Assembly: GCA_017979445.1 (NCBI GenBank)
Contig: CM030711.1
Location: 15,330,922 to 15,394,921 of the forward strand
Length of the DNA: 64,000 bases
Direction of reading: 5' to 3'
From: Akebia trifoliata
Taxonomy: Eukaryota; Streptophyta; Magnoliopsida; Ranunculales; Lardizabalaceae
Below are positions 10,945 through 20,633 of the stretch, piece after piece. Made by a program: the position numbers and the translations under genes. The notes beneath the pieces were generated by a model. It saw nothing but the letters and a program-made list of their open reading frames with translations, was not told the origin of the DNA and searched no databases. Positions within the stretch are counted from its first letter, which is position 1; the number at the start of each line of letters is the position of its first letter.

Positions 10945-12677
10945 TGAAAGCGCCCTCGATCCGCGGGGTGTGCGGATCCACTTTTGACTCTTGAGGTTTG
11001 GGAGTCGCCACCTAGTTATTGTGGTCTAGGAACCAAACTGACTCTAACATGGATAAAAAGAACTAATCCACCACAAAAAATCTGAATTTGGGGATCATGT
11101 TACGGGGTTGGAAGGTGTTAGGCACCAACCCCGCCTGGCCAAAGCCGGTCTCTACTAACTTTTCAAATATATCACATTGCTAAACACATAGATAAAAATA
11201 AAAAAATTACATACCTTTCCGATAGCAAGGATTTTGTTCCCTCAAATTTGACAAAAAGAGCTCCTTGTACTGTACTCTCTTGCTTCGTTCTGTCTCCGGA
11301 TTTGACTTCGGATCTCCTAGATCAAGGTATCTCCTTGTTTTTGGATCTGAACTCTTCAAGTTTGTTACGGATTTGGGGGTGTTTTTGGAGGGATTTTAGG
11401 TGTTTTCTAGACTAAAATTGAAGGAGGGATGTTAGGTAAGGAGTTGGGGCTCCAAAACTAGGGTTTATGGGGGCTAGGGGAGCTTCTAGACCTACTTCTC
11501 TTAGGGTTTATGATTTGATCCAAAAATAGGGTGTGAGCACCTCTATTTATAGAATTTTTTTTAAGGTTGATTTGGATAGAGTTAGTGTTTAATTAGAGAT
11601 CTTTTAATTAGAGTTGTGTTTTAGTTAAAATTGTTTTAGGTAGAATTGTGTTTTAGTTAGAATTGTTTTAGGTAGAATTGTTTTTAAGTTAGAACTCTAT
11701 TAGATAGAGTTATTATTTAATTAGAATTCTATTATGACTTTTGGTCTTATTTGATTGACTTTTAATGTTTTGACTTTAGTCTTAATTGATTGACTTTTAA
11801 TATTTTGACTTCAGTCTTGCTTAATTGACTTTAATTTTGACTTTAGTCTCACTTGATTGACTTTAATACTTTGACTACAGTCTTGCTTGATTGACTTTAA
11901 CTTTTTGGAGAACCCCCTTCCATTATTTCTTTAATTCTTTGGACCCCCAAATGGAGGGGTCCTTAAAGAAATATCCCACGAACCCTCAACAATTTTACCC
12001 GAAAGTCCGATTGATCGATTTTTTAATTCAAAATTTAAATTAATTTCATCAATGTTTCACTTTAATTATTTAATTTATTTATTAATTTCGGAATTTTTTA
12101 ATTATGAAAATTGTGAAATTACCGTTTTACCCTCGGAGAGGACTTTTCACGTTTTAAGTCGGTTTTTAATGTTCTAGGATGTTTTAGAATCGATTTTTTC
12201 GTAAGGAATTCAATGAAAATATTATTTTGTGTTATTTATGAAATTTTTGTGTGAAATGATTGTGAACTTTATGAGGGGCATTTTCGTAATTTTGTCAAAT
12301 TCTGTTAAAATTGGTGAAATGATTTATTTGGTCCGATTTGTTATTTTATGTGTTCGAGAGAGTTTTCCTAAGCGTAACGTAGGCTCTAGGGTTGTTTTGA
12401 GGTTAGGGGTATTTTGGTGATTTTGTAATTTTTTAGTGATTTTTATCGTGAAGTTTCTTTTTGGTCTGCAAGATGATGATTTCTATATTTCTGGGGTCGT
12501 ATTTTCCTAGCGTAGCGTGGTTTCTAAGGTTTTGTCAATTCGAGATACCTCATCCGGATTTTTGAAACACATCTGGTAACAAAATAAAGCAACGGAATAC
12601 ACATCCATCATTGGGAATCATTGCAATCGGATTGACGAGTTGATTAATCAGGCGAGTGCAAAAATGGGGTGTCTACA
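10945..12677 (-). repeat. E1 5' LTR (LTR2)
   Basis: 1733 bp, near-identical to 586-2324. The minus-strand TATA box is at 11543-11551 and the GGAAGGTGTTAGGCACC motif (plus strand) is at 11110-11126. Next to it on the right are 157 bp of sequence that normally lies inside the element beyond the 3' LTR, so the LTR is not followed by a target duplication. Confidence 0.9.
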
Positions 12678-12834
12678 GATGCGCCTCTTTTGCAGAGGGT
12701 TGAAGCAAACTAGATAGCAAATCTATTTTGGTAGATAGTGCGATATCTGAATGCCAAAGCTAGTGACAGTTCATTTTGCAGCCTGATTTAGCAATTCGTC
12801 GGGGTGTTCGGATCCTTGAGGGTAAAGCTCTCCC
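12678..12834 (-). other. 157-bp stub of E1-type interior beyond LTR2
   Basis: It repeats 2325-2480 (polypurine tract and following interior) almost exactly, up to 'gtaaagctctccc', and then switches abruptly to E2 sequence. In a normal single insertion nothing of the interior should follow the 5' LTR here. It implies that a longer tandem E1 structure existed and was truncated, or that recombination produced the junction. Confidence 0.8.
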
Positions 12835-13792
12835 GGAGAGGGGCTAAAGAAAGTTATCTTTTCTTGGTAAGACAGGAAAGTTGTTCGACCAAAGAAGGCC
12901 TCCTTTGGTGAATGCTACTCGACTTGGTCAAAGTTTCAGGAATTCGATATCTGGATTGCTCTGTCGAGTAAGGTCTTCTTTTGAGAATGAATATTCTTCA
13001 GTCTTCTTTTGTGAAATCGAGTATATTGAGTTTTCTAACTATTCAACTCTTCTAAAACTTCTAGAAAATCTTTTATTCTCTTATGAATGAAAAATCTCCT
13101 CTGTTGAGTGAGAAACATGATAGATCTACTTGTAGGTCTAAGCGCTTTATCGATGCTTTCAGCTATATCATTTTTGACCAATAATCTTTGACTTTGAAAT
13201 CACTCTTGACTTTATGTCTTAATCTATGTTTTTGTGTAATCCATCCATATATCCTTATGAAACCAAGTAAGAACATTGTTGAATTTTCCAAGTAAGTTTA
13301 CTATTCTCTCATGTTCTCCTAAGGATAACGTATCACCAATTTACACTTCTTGAGTGTACTCTTTAATTCTAATATTTATCAAATTTGATTAGTGAGCTTT
13401 AATTCATTTCTCATGTTAGATTTTATGTTTACATCATTATTGCACACAAGATAATCAAAAGCTTCTTTATTTATTAGAATAAATAGGAACATAGACTGAC
13501 ATACCTTATTAAAACCCAAAAATAAAGATGACTAACTGAATTCAAAGACTGACGCAACTGAAGCTAAAAAAAAATTAAGAAGACTTAAAAGACAATATCA
13601 TTCTGAATGGAGGGACACAATTCTAGAGTCTATGCCACTTCGATTATCTTGGATGGATGACTTGAACTTGCCTGTTTTTACTATCTCTTCATATTTCGAT
13701 TCAAACCTGTCATATGCGGGACAACCCATTGCTTCAATAATTTCTCTATTATTTAGTTCTGTCACTGCCTTAGGGTAGTTGAGCTCATTCTA
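12835..13792 (-). other. E2 interior resuming after the E1 insertion
   Basis: Aligns with E1 from about 5732 ('ccaaagaaggcctcctttgg' here against 'ccaaagatggcctcctta' in E1). No integrase strings equivalent to E1 6070-6335 could be found, so that region is deleted or more decayed here. No credible ORF. Confidence 0.55.
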
Positions 13793-15088
13793 GCATGGAG
13801 CGAATGCATTGTTAAAACCAATTGGGTGAATGAAGGAAACTGGGTCAACTGATTCGAGCTTGAATATTGATATTAGGTTTAGAGTATTAGGGGGTTGATT
13901 TTGAAAGGTAGGCAAAGGGTTAGTCTTATCATTAGGAGTAGTAGGAGTGAGTATGGTGACTTTTTCTTGCTCAATAAGGTCTTGAATAGCATGTCGGAGA
14001 GTAATACACCTGTCAAGAACATGACCAGGCATCTGATGGAATTCACAGAATTGCCCATTATCCATGTTTGGGGGAAGAGGATTAGACAAAGACTTAGGTT
14101 GTAAAGGTGTCAGCAATCCCCTTTTCATCAATTTTTGATAAGTAACACTAAGAAACATTCCAAGATTGGCAAATTGTCTCCTAGGCTTGGTTTGTGAGAG
14201 CTGAGTAGCTTGAGGAGATAGTGCGAAAGAGGTGTTGGTCACTTGCAAGGAATTGACATTAGGTTTGAAATATTTTGGTTTTGACTCAGACGGGTTAACA
14301 AAAATTCCCGAAGAGTAGGCATCCTCAACTTGATTTCCAACCTCAAGGAGGGATTGAAAAGTGGGAAGGTACTGAGGCATCAAGTACTTGGCATAATTTG
14401 GAGTGAGATTCCTGAGGATAATATTGACTTGTTCTTTCTCTTGAGGTCGGTCTCACAATTGAACGACTTTAGCTCTCCATCGAGCAATGAACTCAGTAAA
14501 AGTTTCCCCGGGTTTCTGTTTAATAGTTTCTAGGTCTCTTCTTGTGAGTTCAATATCCGTGTTGAATGAATATCGATCAATAAACTCTTTCATCAATTCA
14601 TGCCATGTTCTTACCCGAGATGAATCCAATGACATTAACCAGCGTAGGGCAGGACCTGTAAGGGTTCTTTGAAAAAGTTGAGCCATTTGTTCTTCACTCA
14701 GACCCTGAGATTGCATTATGTCGACATATACTTTTAAGTGAGTCCTAGGGCATTAAATACCGTCAAACTTCTCCATATCTGGCATTGTGAACTTCTCTGG
14801 CAAACAGACCGTGGGAAATAACGTCATTGCCCCTAATTCAAGAGTAAGATCATCAAGGTCTTTGATGTTCTTCAAAGCAGTTTCAACCTAAGTTATTCGA
14901 CAAGCTAGGACTGGGTCGACGTATAACTGATCATCTTCTTGGTTTTCAACGAGGTCAAACACATCCTGAGGTTCTATAGCTTTATCTTTTCCTTTTTCAA
15001 TTTTCAGGAATTCAATTTTTGTTTGGACAAAAGCAATAATCTATGTTTGAAAGGATTCTAAAATCTGACGAAGCGCAACTTCATCCAT
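13793..15088 (-). pseudogene. E2 gag relic with CxxHx4Hx4C knuckle
   Basis: One minus-strand frame runs from an ATG at 15088 (MDEVALRQIL) to a TAG near 13793, broken by only three in-frame stops (near 14891, 14752 and 14453). In order: an N-terminal helical part, LPEKFTMPDMEKFDG, THLKVYVDIMQ, the retrotransposon gag domain (QLFQRTLTGPALRWLM; RYSFNTDIELTRRDLE; GETFTEFIARWRAK), NLTPNYAKYLMPQYLPTF, a linker, then CEFHQMPGHVLDRC with LRHAIQDLIEQ. The last part is a zinc-knuckle-like motif with spacing C-x2-H-x4-H-x4-C. The coding frame could extend further upstream. The stops make it non-functional as it stands, but it is much less damaged than pol. Confidence 0.88.
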
Positions 15089-16915
15089 GATACTCGTTTC
15101 TTCTTGTAGCTGACTACTTGGCAATGGTACTCTGGAAAGATGACTCTTTTCACGGATCCAAAGTGGTACAGATGAAGGTTTAGAACATTTGGGACCTACT
15201 ATCACCTAATTGGAAGTAAACTAAGATTGACTCTAAAGATTTGACTCTTAACCACATGATTAAAGTTTTGATATAGAATAGCCCAAGTCCGGTGGAAAAT
15301 ATCGATACCAAATGCACTATAAGTTTATAGTGACCAAGAAAGTGAGAGAAAGGTTAGACGCGGGTCTACCCCTGATTGGGATTGAACCTTTGATCAGATA
15401 AATTAATTTGATCCTAAAATCGAATATTTCTATACAAAGTGGTCTGGATCTTTAAAAGTGAAACCAATTAGTCCAACTGATTTGGTATTGATCAGTTTGA
15501 TCCATTTGTCAATTGGACCAACTGGTTTAAGTGGTTCAAATTAATCGGTACATTTCATCGATTGGGTCGGACCGATATTACATGTTTTGTTTGATTATTC
15601 TAGATCGGTCCGCCCACTTACCTGTTGGTTGGACTGAATAAAGCAAACCGAGAATACCCATAGTCAGTTCAGGTCGTGACCTATAGGAAGGCTTCTAAAC
15701 TCTAGGTTTACTACGTGTAATGCAATTTATCTGGTCACCCTTACCCAAGTGTACCTATATACCTCTCGAGAGTACTCAATCAGACGGTACGTGGTGACTT
15801 GATTTGATATACCGTAGGTGATAATCTAAAACTCCAACTCACTTCTCTGAAGTCAAAAACAGCCAGTTTGATCCCCAGTTGAGAGGTGGCGCATGATGCT
15901 AAGCAAGGACCCACTTAAATATCTCTCGTCTAGAATAGACGTAGTCTATCCCCCTCGTACAGTAGGGTACAACGAGGCAGGATCTCGCTTAGGCATTGAT
16001 TTTGATCAAAAAGTGTAATTGTTGTACTTTTATCATCTTTGATATACCTATGGGTACGGGTCAAGAGCTGTAGTTTTCATAAATGGTTTGGCATCCCATG
16101 AGGGGACCGACCACGTACTAGTACTACGTTGGCAAATGGGACATGTGACTATGTGACTTACAATAGGTCAAAGGCTCAGGTCGCTCCAGCCTGAGTGCAT
16201 TGATATTCCTTTCAGAGTCACCTGATCAGACGGTACTAATGCCCCAGTTTGATATACCCAAAGGTACGTGACAGGAGTTGTGATTTTCATGAATGACGTC
16301 GCATCTCCGAAGAGACCTGGCCACACACTAGTGCCACGTTGGCTATATGGGACGTGCAAGCGTGCAAAGTAGTAAACGTGCATGTGGTGGGGGGTGCCCG
16401 GGGCCCTTTCGGATGAATGAGCTTATGGGTACAGAAATCAATCAGAGTTCCAATATGCAATGTCAATCTAGATCATAAAAGATATATAATAATGCATAAT
16501 CAAGATCAAGATAAAAAATATTATCCAAGATGCAATCACTCATCATAACATGCCTCAAAGTACTTACAACGATCAACTATCAAAAATCCAACCACATGAT
16601 CGAATCAAAATAAGACATCAAAAGGGGGCCATCCGACCCAAGCTAGCATATGACATGTCAAAGCATGAGTTTTTTGAGTCAACTGAGTTGATTTGACAAC
16701 TTGTTATTATATTTTCCCTGGTCCAATCAAGGATCGCTTTGGGCGATCCACAATGAATTAAGGTTCCAACGAATATTTGAATTGAAGATATAATGAGATT
16801 GGTGGAGATAGGGAGTCATGATTTTTTTTTTATTTTTTATTTTTTGAATTTATAAAATAAAAGAGAAAAAAAAAAACAGAATTTATATTGTTATCCCAAG
16901 AAATCTTTAAAAACC
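15089..16915 (-). other. E2 leader, part shared with E1
   Basis: 15650-16390 matches the E1 leader block 8980-9680. The remainder (15190-15640, 16420-16915) is AT-rich without a recognised gene. Contains 'gaacttttaa'-type AT tracts but no tRNA or structured RNA I can support. Confidence 0.5.
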
Positions 16916-17200
16916 CTTTTTTTATATATAAAAATATGTTGTTGTTCGTTTTTTGTTTTGTTTTTTTTTTTTTATGTGTGTTGCTGCCACAACATACAAC
17001 TCAAAAACTTCAATATTGCCCTTAAGCATCAAAGAACTTTTTTTTTTCTTTTTTATATATGTTTCTGCCCCAAAGATCTCTTTAAAAACTTTTGATATAA
17101 AAGTATGTGGTTGCCAGCAGCACATAATTCAAAACCTTTTTTTTTTTAAATGCGTGTTGCTGTCACAACACCAACTCACAAGTCTTCAAATATCAAGATT
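16916..17200. repeat. Degenerate ~80-90-bp repeats in the E2 leader
   Basis: Four imperfect units, each a T-rich tract followed by a 'tatgtg(t/g)ttgctgccaca' core and an 'actcaaaa' tail, with cores near 16935, 16973, 17057, 17104 and 17150. Probably slippage- or template-switch-derived. Confidence 0.5.
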
Positions 17201-17525
17201 CAACTTTATAACTTTCCTCTTAAAAGAGAAGAAAAATTGCTGATTTTTTCTTTTTTATAGAAATGGTACCACCTATGAATTCATTTGTCAACAGGGACTG
17301 AAAACTAGGGGCAGCCTTGTGTATGACAAGTTTCCTTTCATACAAATTGAAATTTATATAAAACAAGAAATACCTTGTCAGTTCTCCTTTTCTACTTTTA
17401 AGAATAAAAGACGAATTATTTAATTAAAGCTACTTTCCTGGAAGTTTCTAAAACAAAAGATATCTTAGCAGCAACAACAGGAGAGCTCCCATGGAAAAGA
17501 ATGAAGATGATCGATGAGGCTCTCT

Positions 17526-17557
<32 letters not shown>

Positions 17558-17663
17558 AGCTTGTTTCAAAGACACATCCACGTGAAATCAGTGGAAAATC
17601 AGAATTATTCATGATGGATGGTGCAAATATGGAGAACAATAGGTGGTGAAGATATGGAGATTA

Positions 17664-18003
17664 CAAATCATCATAGACTACATGCACTTGGCTTATCTGT
17701 CGGCTCTCTAAGAATTGTAATTTTATCTCTATAACTAACTTTCAAGAGTCAACTAAGAGTGACAGTCTCTATAGAATAGTATCCACGATCTACATAATCT
17801 CCCATTAAGAGATGATTAGAGTCGTGAGCATTTCCATCGACCCGAGAGAGCTCGATTAAATCATGAAAATGTCCATGAATATCGCCATACACCATAACAG
17901 GGCACCTCACAGGCTACACGTTCCATCTCACCTCCGCCTCTGTGAGAGGTTTACATTCCATTAGAGGCACGATCTAATGGTCTAGAACCGTGTGAGAAGG
18001 CAT
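17664..18003 (-). pseudogene. Captured fragment of a protein phosphatase 2A catalytic-subunit gene inside E2
   Basis: Minus strand, from an ATG at 18003. It reads MPSHTVLDH, a stop, then LMECKPLTEAEV, a small deletion, WNV, a stop, [17 protein letters not shown], then [36 protein letters not shown], a stop, LLKVSYRDKITILR, a short frameshifting deletion, and SRQISQVHVVYDDL. Known of the family: PP2A-type Ser/Thr phosphatases carry GDxHG, GDxVDRG and GNHE metal-binding motifs near the N-terminus. The first two are intact; GNHE is removed by the deletion. No intron is seen within the readable part. About 60 bp before the ATG resembles a 5' UTR. It lies between the primer-binding site and gag, in element sense, so it would have been in the element's transcript. 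Three stops and two deletions make it non-functional. A further scrap (ISRGCVFET, near 17573-17605) may be a later piece of the same gene. Confidence 0.85.
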
Positions 18004-18110
18004 CGTTTCTTCTCCTAATCTAGAACACAATTCGATTCCTAACGAAGATTGATTGTGAATTCTCTAGAGAACGAGTTCTATGAACCAATAAAGAGTCGAA
18101 AGTGTAGATT

Positions 18111-18136
18111 AGAGAGAGAGAGAGAGAGAGAGAGAG
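18111..18136. repeat. (GA)n microsatellite
   Basis: Uninterrupted GA dinucleotides in the E2 leader, just 5' of the captured phosphatase piece in element sense. Confidence 0.9.
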
Positions 18137-18139
18137 GCA

Positions 18140-18870
18140 TGTTGCTGCCCCTTTCTCTGTACAAGTGGAGACAAGGAGAAAAAATAAAGAAAAAAATATG
18201 TTTTGCTAATAGCACACCAGCACAATGTGCTATTTCTTTTTCTTTTTTTTTCCTCCTTTGCTTGTTGTCACACGCTTACAGAAAACAAAAAAAATTTTTT
18301 TTTTTTAAGAAAAATATACCATGTCAAAGGACAGGTCCATACATGCTAAAAAAATCTCGTTATCCGAAAACGGATCTACACACCTAACATAGAAGAATAA
18401 CTTGGAAAAAAGTAGAAGATCCCTTTTATTTTGTTTTTTTTTGTTTTTTTTCTTAATTTTTTTTTTTTGCTTGCTGTCAGCACAATTTGTCCATAAAAAA
18501 ACTGATAAAAAATAAAATAAACAAACAATTTTTTTAACAAAGAAAAAAAAATTCAAGCGATAAATTAAACACACTCCTAAAAGTAGAATAATAAAAAATA
18601 AAAAAGTAAAAAAAATAAAATAAAATAATTCCCATGGTCCTGTAATCGTTGTTCCATCCTCAACTAGACCATTCCTTTGAAATTTAGTGTTATCTATAGT
18701 CACCCTAAGTGACTCTCGATTGAACCATAAAAATATGTATGCCAAAACAAAATACTCAAAGTCCAAACAAATAATCAATAATCGAGTCATAAAAAAATAA
18801 AATAAAAAAACTAGGCCATCCTGGCAACGTTTCCATACTTGGGATTTTTCAAGTTTGATCCTCAATGGTT
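18140..18870 (-). other. E2 leader next to the primer-binding site, low complexity
   Basis: Dominated by A and T runs. The open stretches on either strand here translate to K- and F-rich low-complexity sequence and are not credited. 18820-18870 is shared with E1 10890-10930 ('gggatttttcaagtttgatc'). Confidence 0.5.
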
Positions 18871-18886
18871 CCCAGTGGAGTCGCCA
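18871..18886 (-). other. Primer-binding-like site of E2
   Basis: Minus strand TGGCGACTCCACTGGG, one base from the LTR end, identical to the E1 site over its length. Confidence 0.6.
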
Positions 18887-18887
18887 C

Positions 18888-20633
18888 TGAAAGCGCTCTC
18901 AATCCGCGGGGTGCGCGGATCCGCTTTTGACCTTTGAGATTTGGGAGTCGCCACCTAGTTGTTACGGTGTAGGAATCGAACTTTGACTCTAAGAGGCAAG
19001 TAAATTAATCTACGAAAGAAAAATACGGGTCTGGAGATCACATTACGGGGTTGGAAGGTGTTAGGCACCAACCCCGCCCAGCAAACGCCGATCTCTACTA
19101 ATTTTCAAATAAAACTACATTGCTAACAAGACCTAAATAATAATAATAAAATAAATACTCACCTTTTCCGAACGCAACGATTTTGTTCCTTCAGATCTGA
19201 TAGAATAGCTCATCGTATAGTATTCATCGCTTTGTTCTGTCTCCGAATTTGATCTCTGAGCTCCGAAGCAAGGTATCTCTTTCTTAGATCTGGATTCTTT
19301 GGATTTGTTTATAGATTTCTGGGTATTTTTGAAGGGCTTCTAGGTGTTTTTTGAGCTAAAGTTGAGGTAGGGGTGTTAGGTAAGGAGTTAGGACTTCAAA
19401 ATTAGGGTTTATGGGAGGTTATAGGGAAGCTTTTTGACCTACTTCTCTTTGGATTTATTTTTGGATACGAAAATAAGGTGTAAGGACCCCTATTTATAGA
19501 TTTTTTTAAGGGTTGATTTAGATAGAATTAGTGTTTAATTAGAATTCTTGTAGTTAGAGTTGTATTTTAGTTAGAATTATTTTAGGTAGAGTTGTATTTT
19601 AATTAAAATTATTTTAGGTAGAGTTATATTTTAGTTAGAATTCTATTAAATAGAGTTATTATTTAATTAGAACTCGATTAGGATTTTGACTTTTGGTCTT
19701 ATTTGGTTGACTCTTTAAGATTTTGACTTTAGTCTTAATTGATTGACTTTAATATCTTGACTTTAGTCTTACTTAATCGACTTTAATTTTAACTTTAGTC
19801 TTACTTGATTGACTTTAATACCTTAACTTTAGTCTTTCTTGATTAAATTTAATTTTTTGGAGAACCCCCCTATATTATATCTTTAATTCTTTGGACCCCC
19901 AAATAGAGGGGTCCTTAAAGAAATATCTTGGCAACCTTCAGCAATTTTGCCTGAGAGCCTGATTGATCGATTTTTTTAGTTTAAATTTTTAAATTAATTT
20001 TATTAATATTTTAATTTAATTATTTAATATTTTATTTATTAATTTCGAAATTTTTAATTATAAAAATTATGAAATTATCGTTTTGCCCTCGGAGAGAACT
20101 TTTCGCATTATAAGTTAGTTTTTTATGTTCTAGGATGTTTTAGAATCGGTTTTTCATAAGAAATTTAATGGAAATGTTGGTTTTTATCATTTATAAAAAT
20201 ATTTGTGTGGAATGGTCATGAACTTTATGAGGGGTATTTTCGTAATTTTATCAAATTCTGTGAAATTTGACGAAATGATTTATTTAGTTTCAATTTTTTA
20301 TTTTATGTGTTCGAAAGGATTTTCCTAAGCGTAATGTAGGCTCTAGGGATATTTTAAGGTTAGAGGTATTTTGATAATTTGATTATTTTTTAGTGATTTT
20401 TATCGTGAAACTTCTTTTTGTTTGAAAAATGATGATTTCTAAGCTTTTGGGATTATATTTTCCTAGCGTAGCGTGGTTTCTACAATTTTATCTGTTTGAG
20501 ATACCTCATCCGAATTTCTGAAATATATCTGGTAACAAAATAAAGCATTGGAATAATCATCCATCATTGGGAATCGTTGCAATCGGGTTGACGAGTTGAT
20601 TAATCAGGCGAGTGCAAAAATGGGGTGTCTACA
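18888..20633 (-). repeat. E2 5' LTR (LTR3)
   Basis: 1746 bp, homologous end to end with LTR1 and LTR2 but visibly much more diverged from them than they are from each other. Ends are TGTAGACACC... and ...GCTTTCA on the minus strand. The minus-strand TATA box is at 19490-19498 and GGAAGGTGTTAGGCACC (plus strand) at 19053-19069. Its right edge lies directly in Copia reverse transcriptase sequence, so the expected target duplication partner of CATTG (20634-20638) should lie left of the window. Confidence 0.88.

Larger units (their letters stand above)
586..12677 (-). mobile_element. Younger Tat/Ogre-like non-autonomous Gypsy element (E1), LTR to LTR
   Basis: Two near-identical LTRs (586-2324 and 10945-12677) bound an 8.6-kb interior. 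On the minus strand the order is 5' LTR (10945-12677), primer-binding-like site (10927-10943), leader with 193-bp tandem repeats, gag relic (8491 to 6860), integrase C-terminal relic (about 6335 to 6070), an array of about 60-bp repeats (4420 to 2680), a purine tract next to the 3' LTR, and the 3' LTR. Protease, reverse transcriptase and RNase H were not found and no long ORF is left. The LTRs start TGTAGACACC and end CTTTCA on the minus strand, which are typical TG...CA ends. No target duplication is visible at the outer ends. Confidence 0.85.
1..20633 (-). mobile_element. Older Tat/Ogre-like non-autonomous Gypsy element (E2), split by E1, left end outside window
   Basis: This Ty3/Gypsy-type element reads on the minus strand. 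Its pieces are 1-585 (interior), 12835-18887 (interior) and 18888-20633 (5' LTR). Seen: minus-strand order is LTR, a primer-binding-like site starting TGGCGACTCC, a leader with a captured phosphatase fragment, then a broken gag. 1-585 aligns with E1 interior about 5041-5727, and 12835 onward aligns with E1 from about 5732. One copy interrupted by E1 therefore explains both pieces. No reverse transcriptase, RNase H or integrase was recognised in the visible parts, so it looks non-autonomous. Its 3' LTR should lie left of the window. Confidence 0.75.

Noticed and set aside
581..12682. A 5-bp target duplication for E1 at 581-585 and 12678-12682
   Set aside because: ATTTT and GATGC do not match; the second is E1-type interior sequence, not flank.
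18305..18865. 186-residue minus-strand open frame
   Set aside because: Composition is F, K, L and I from A/T runs; it spans E2 leader and primer-binding region and has no domain.
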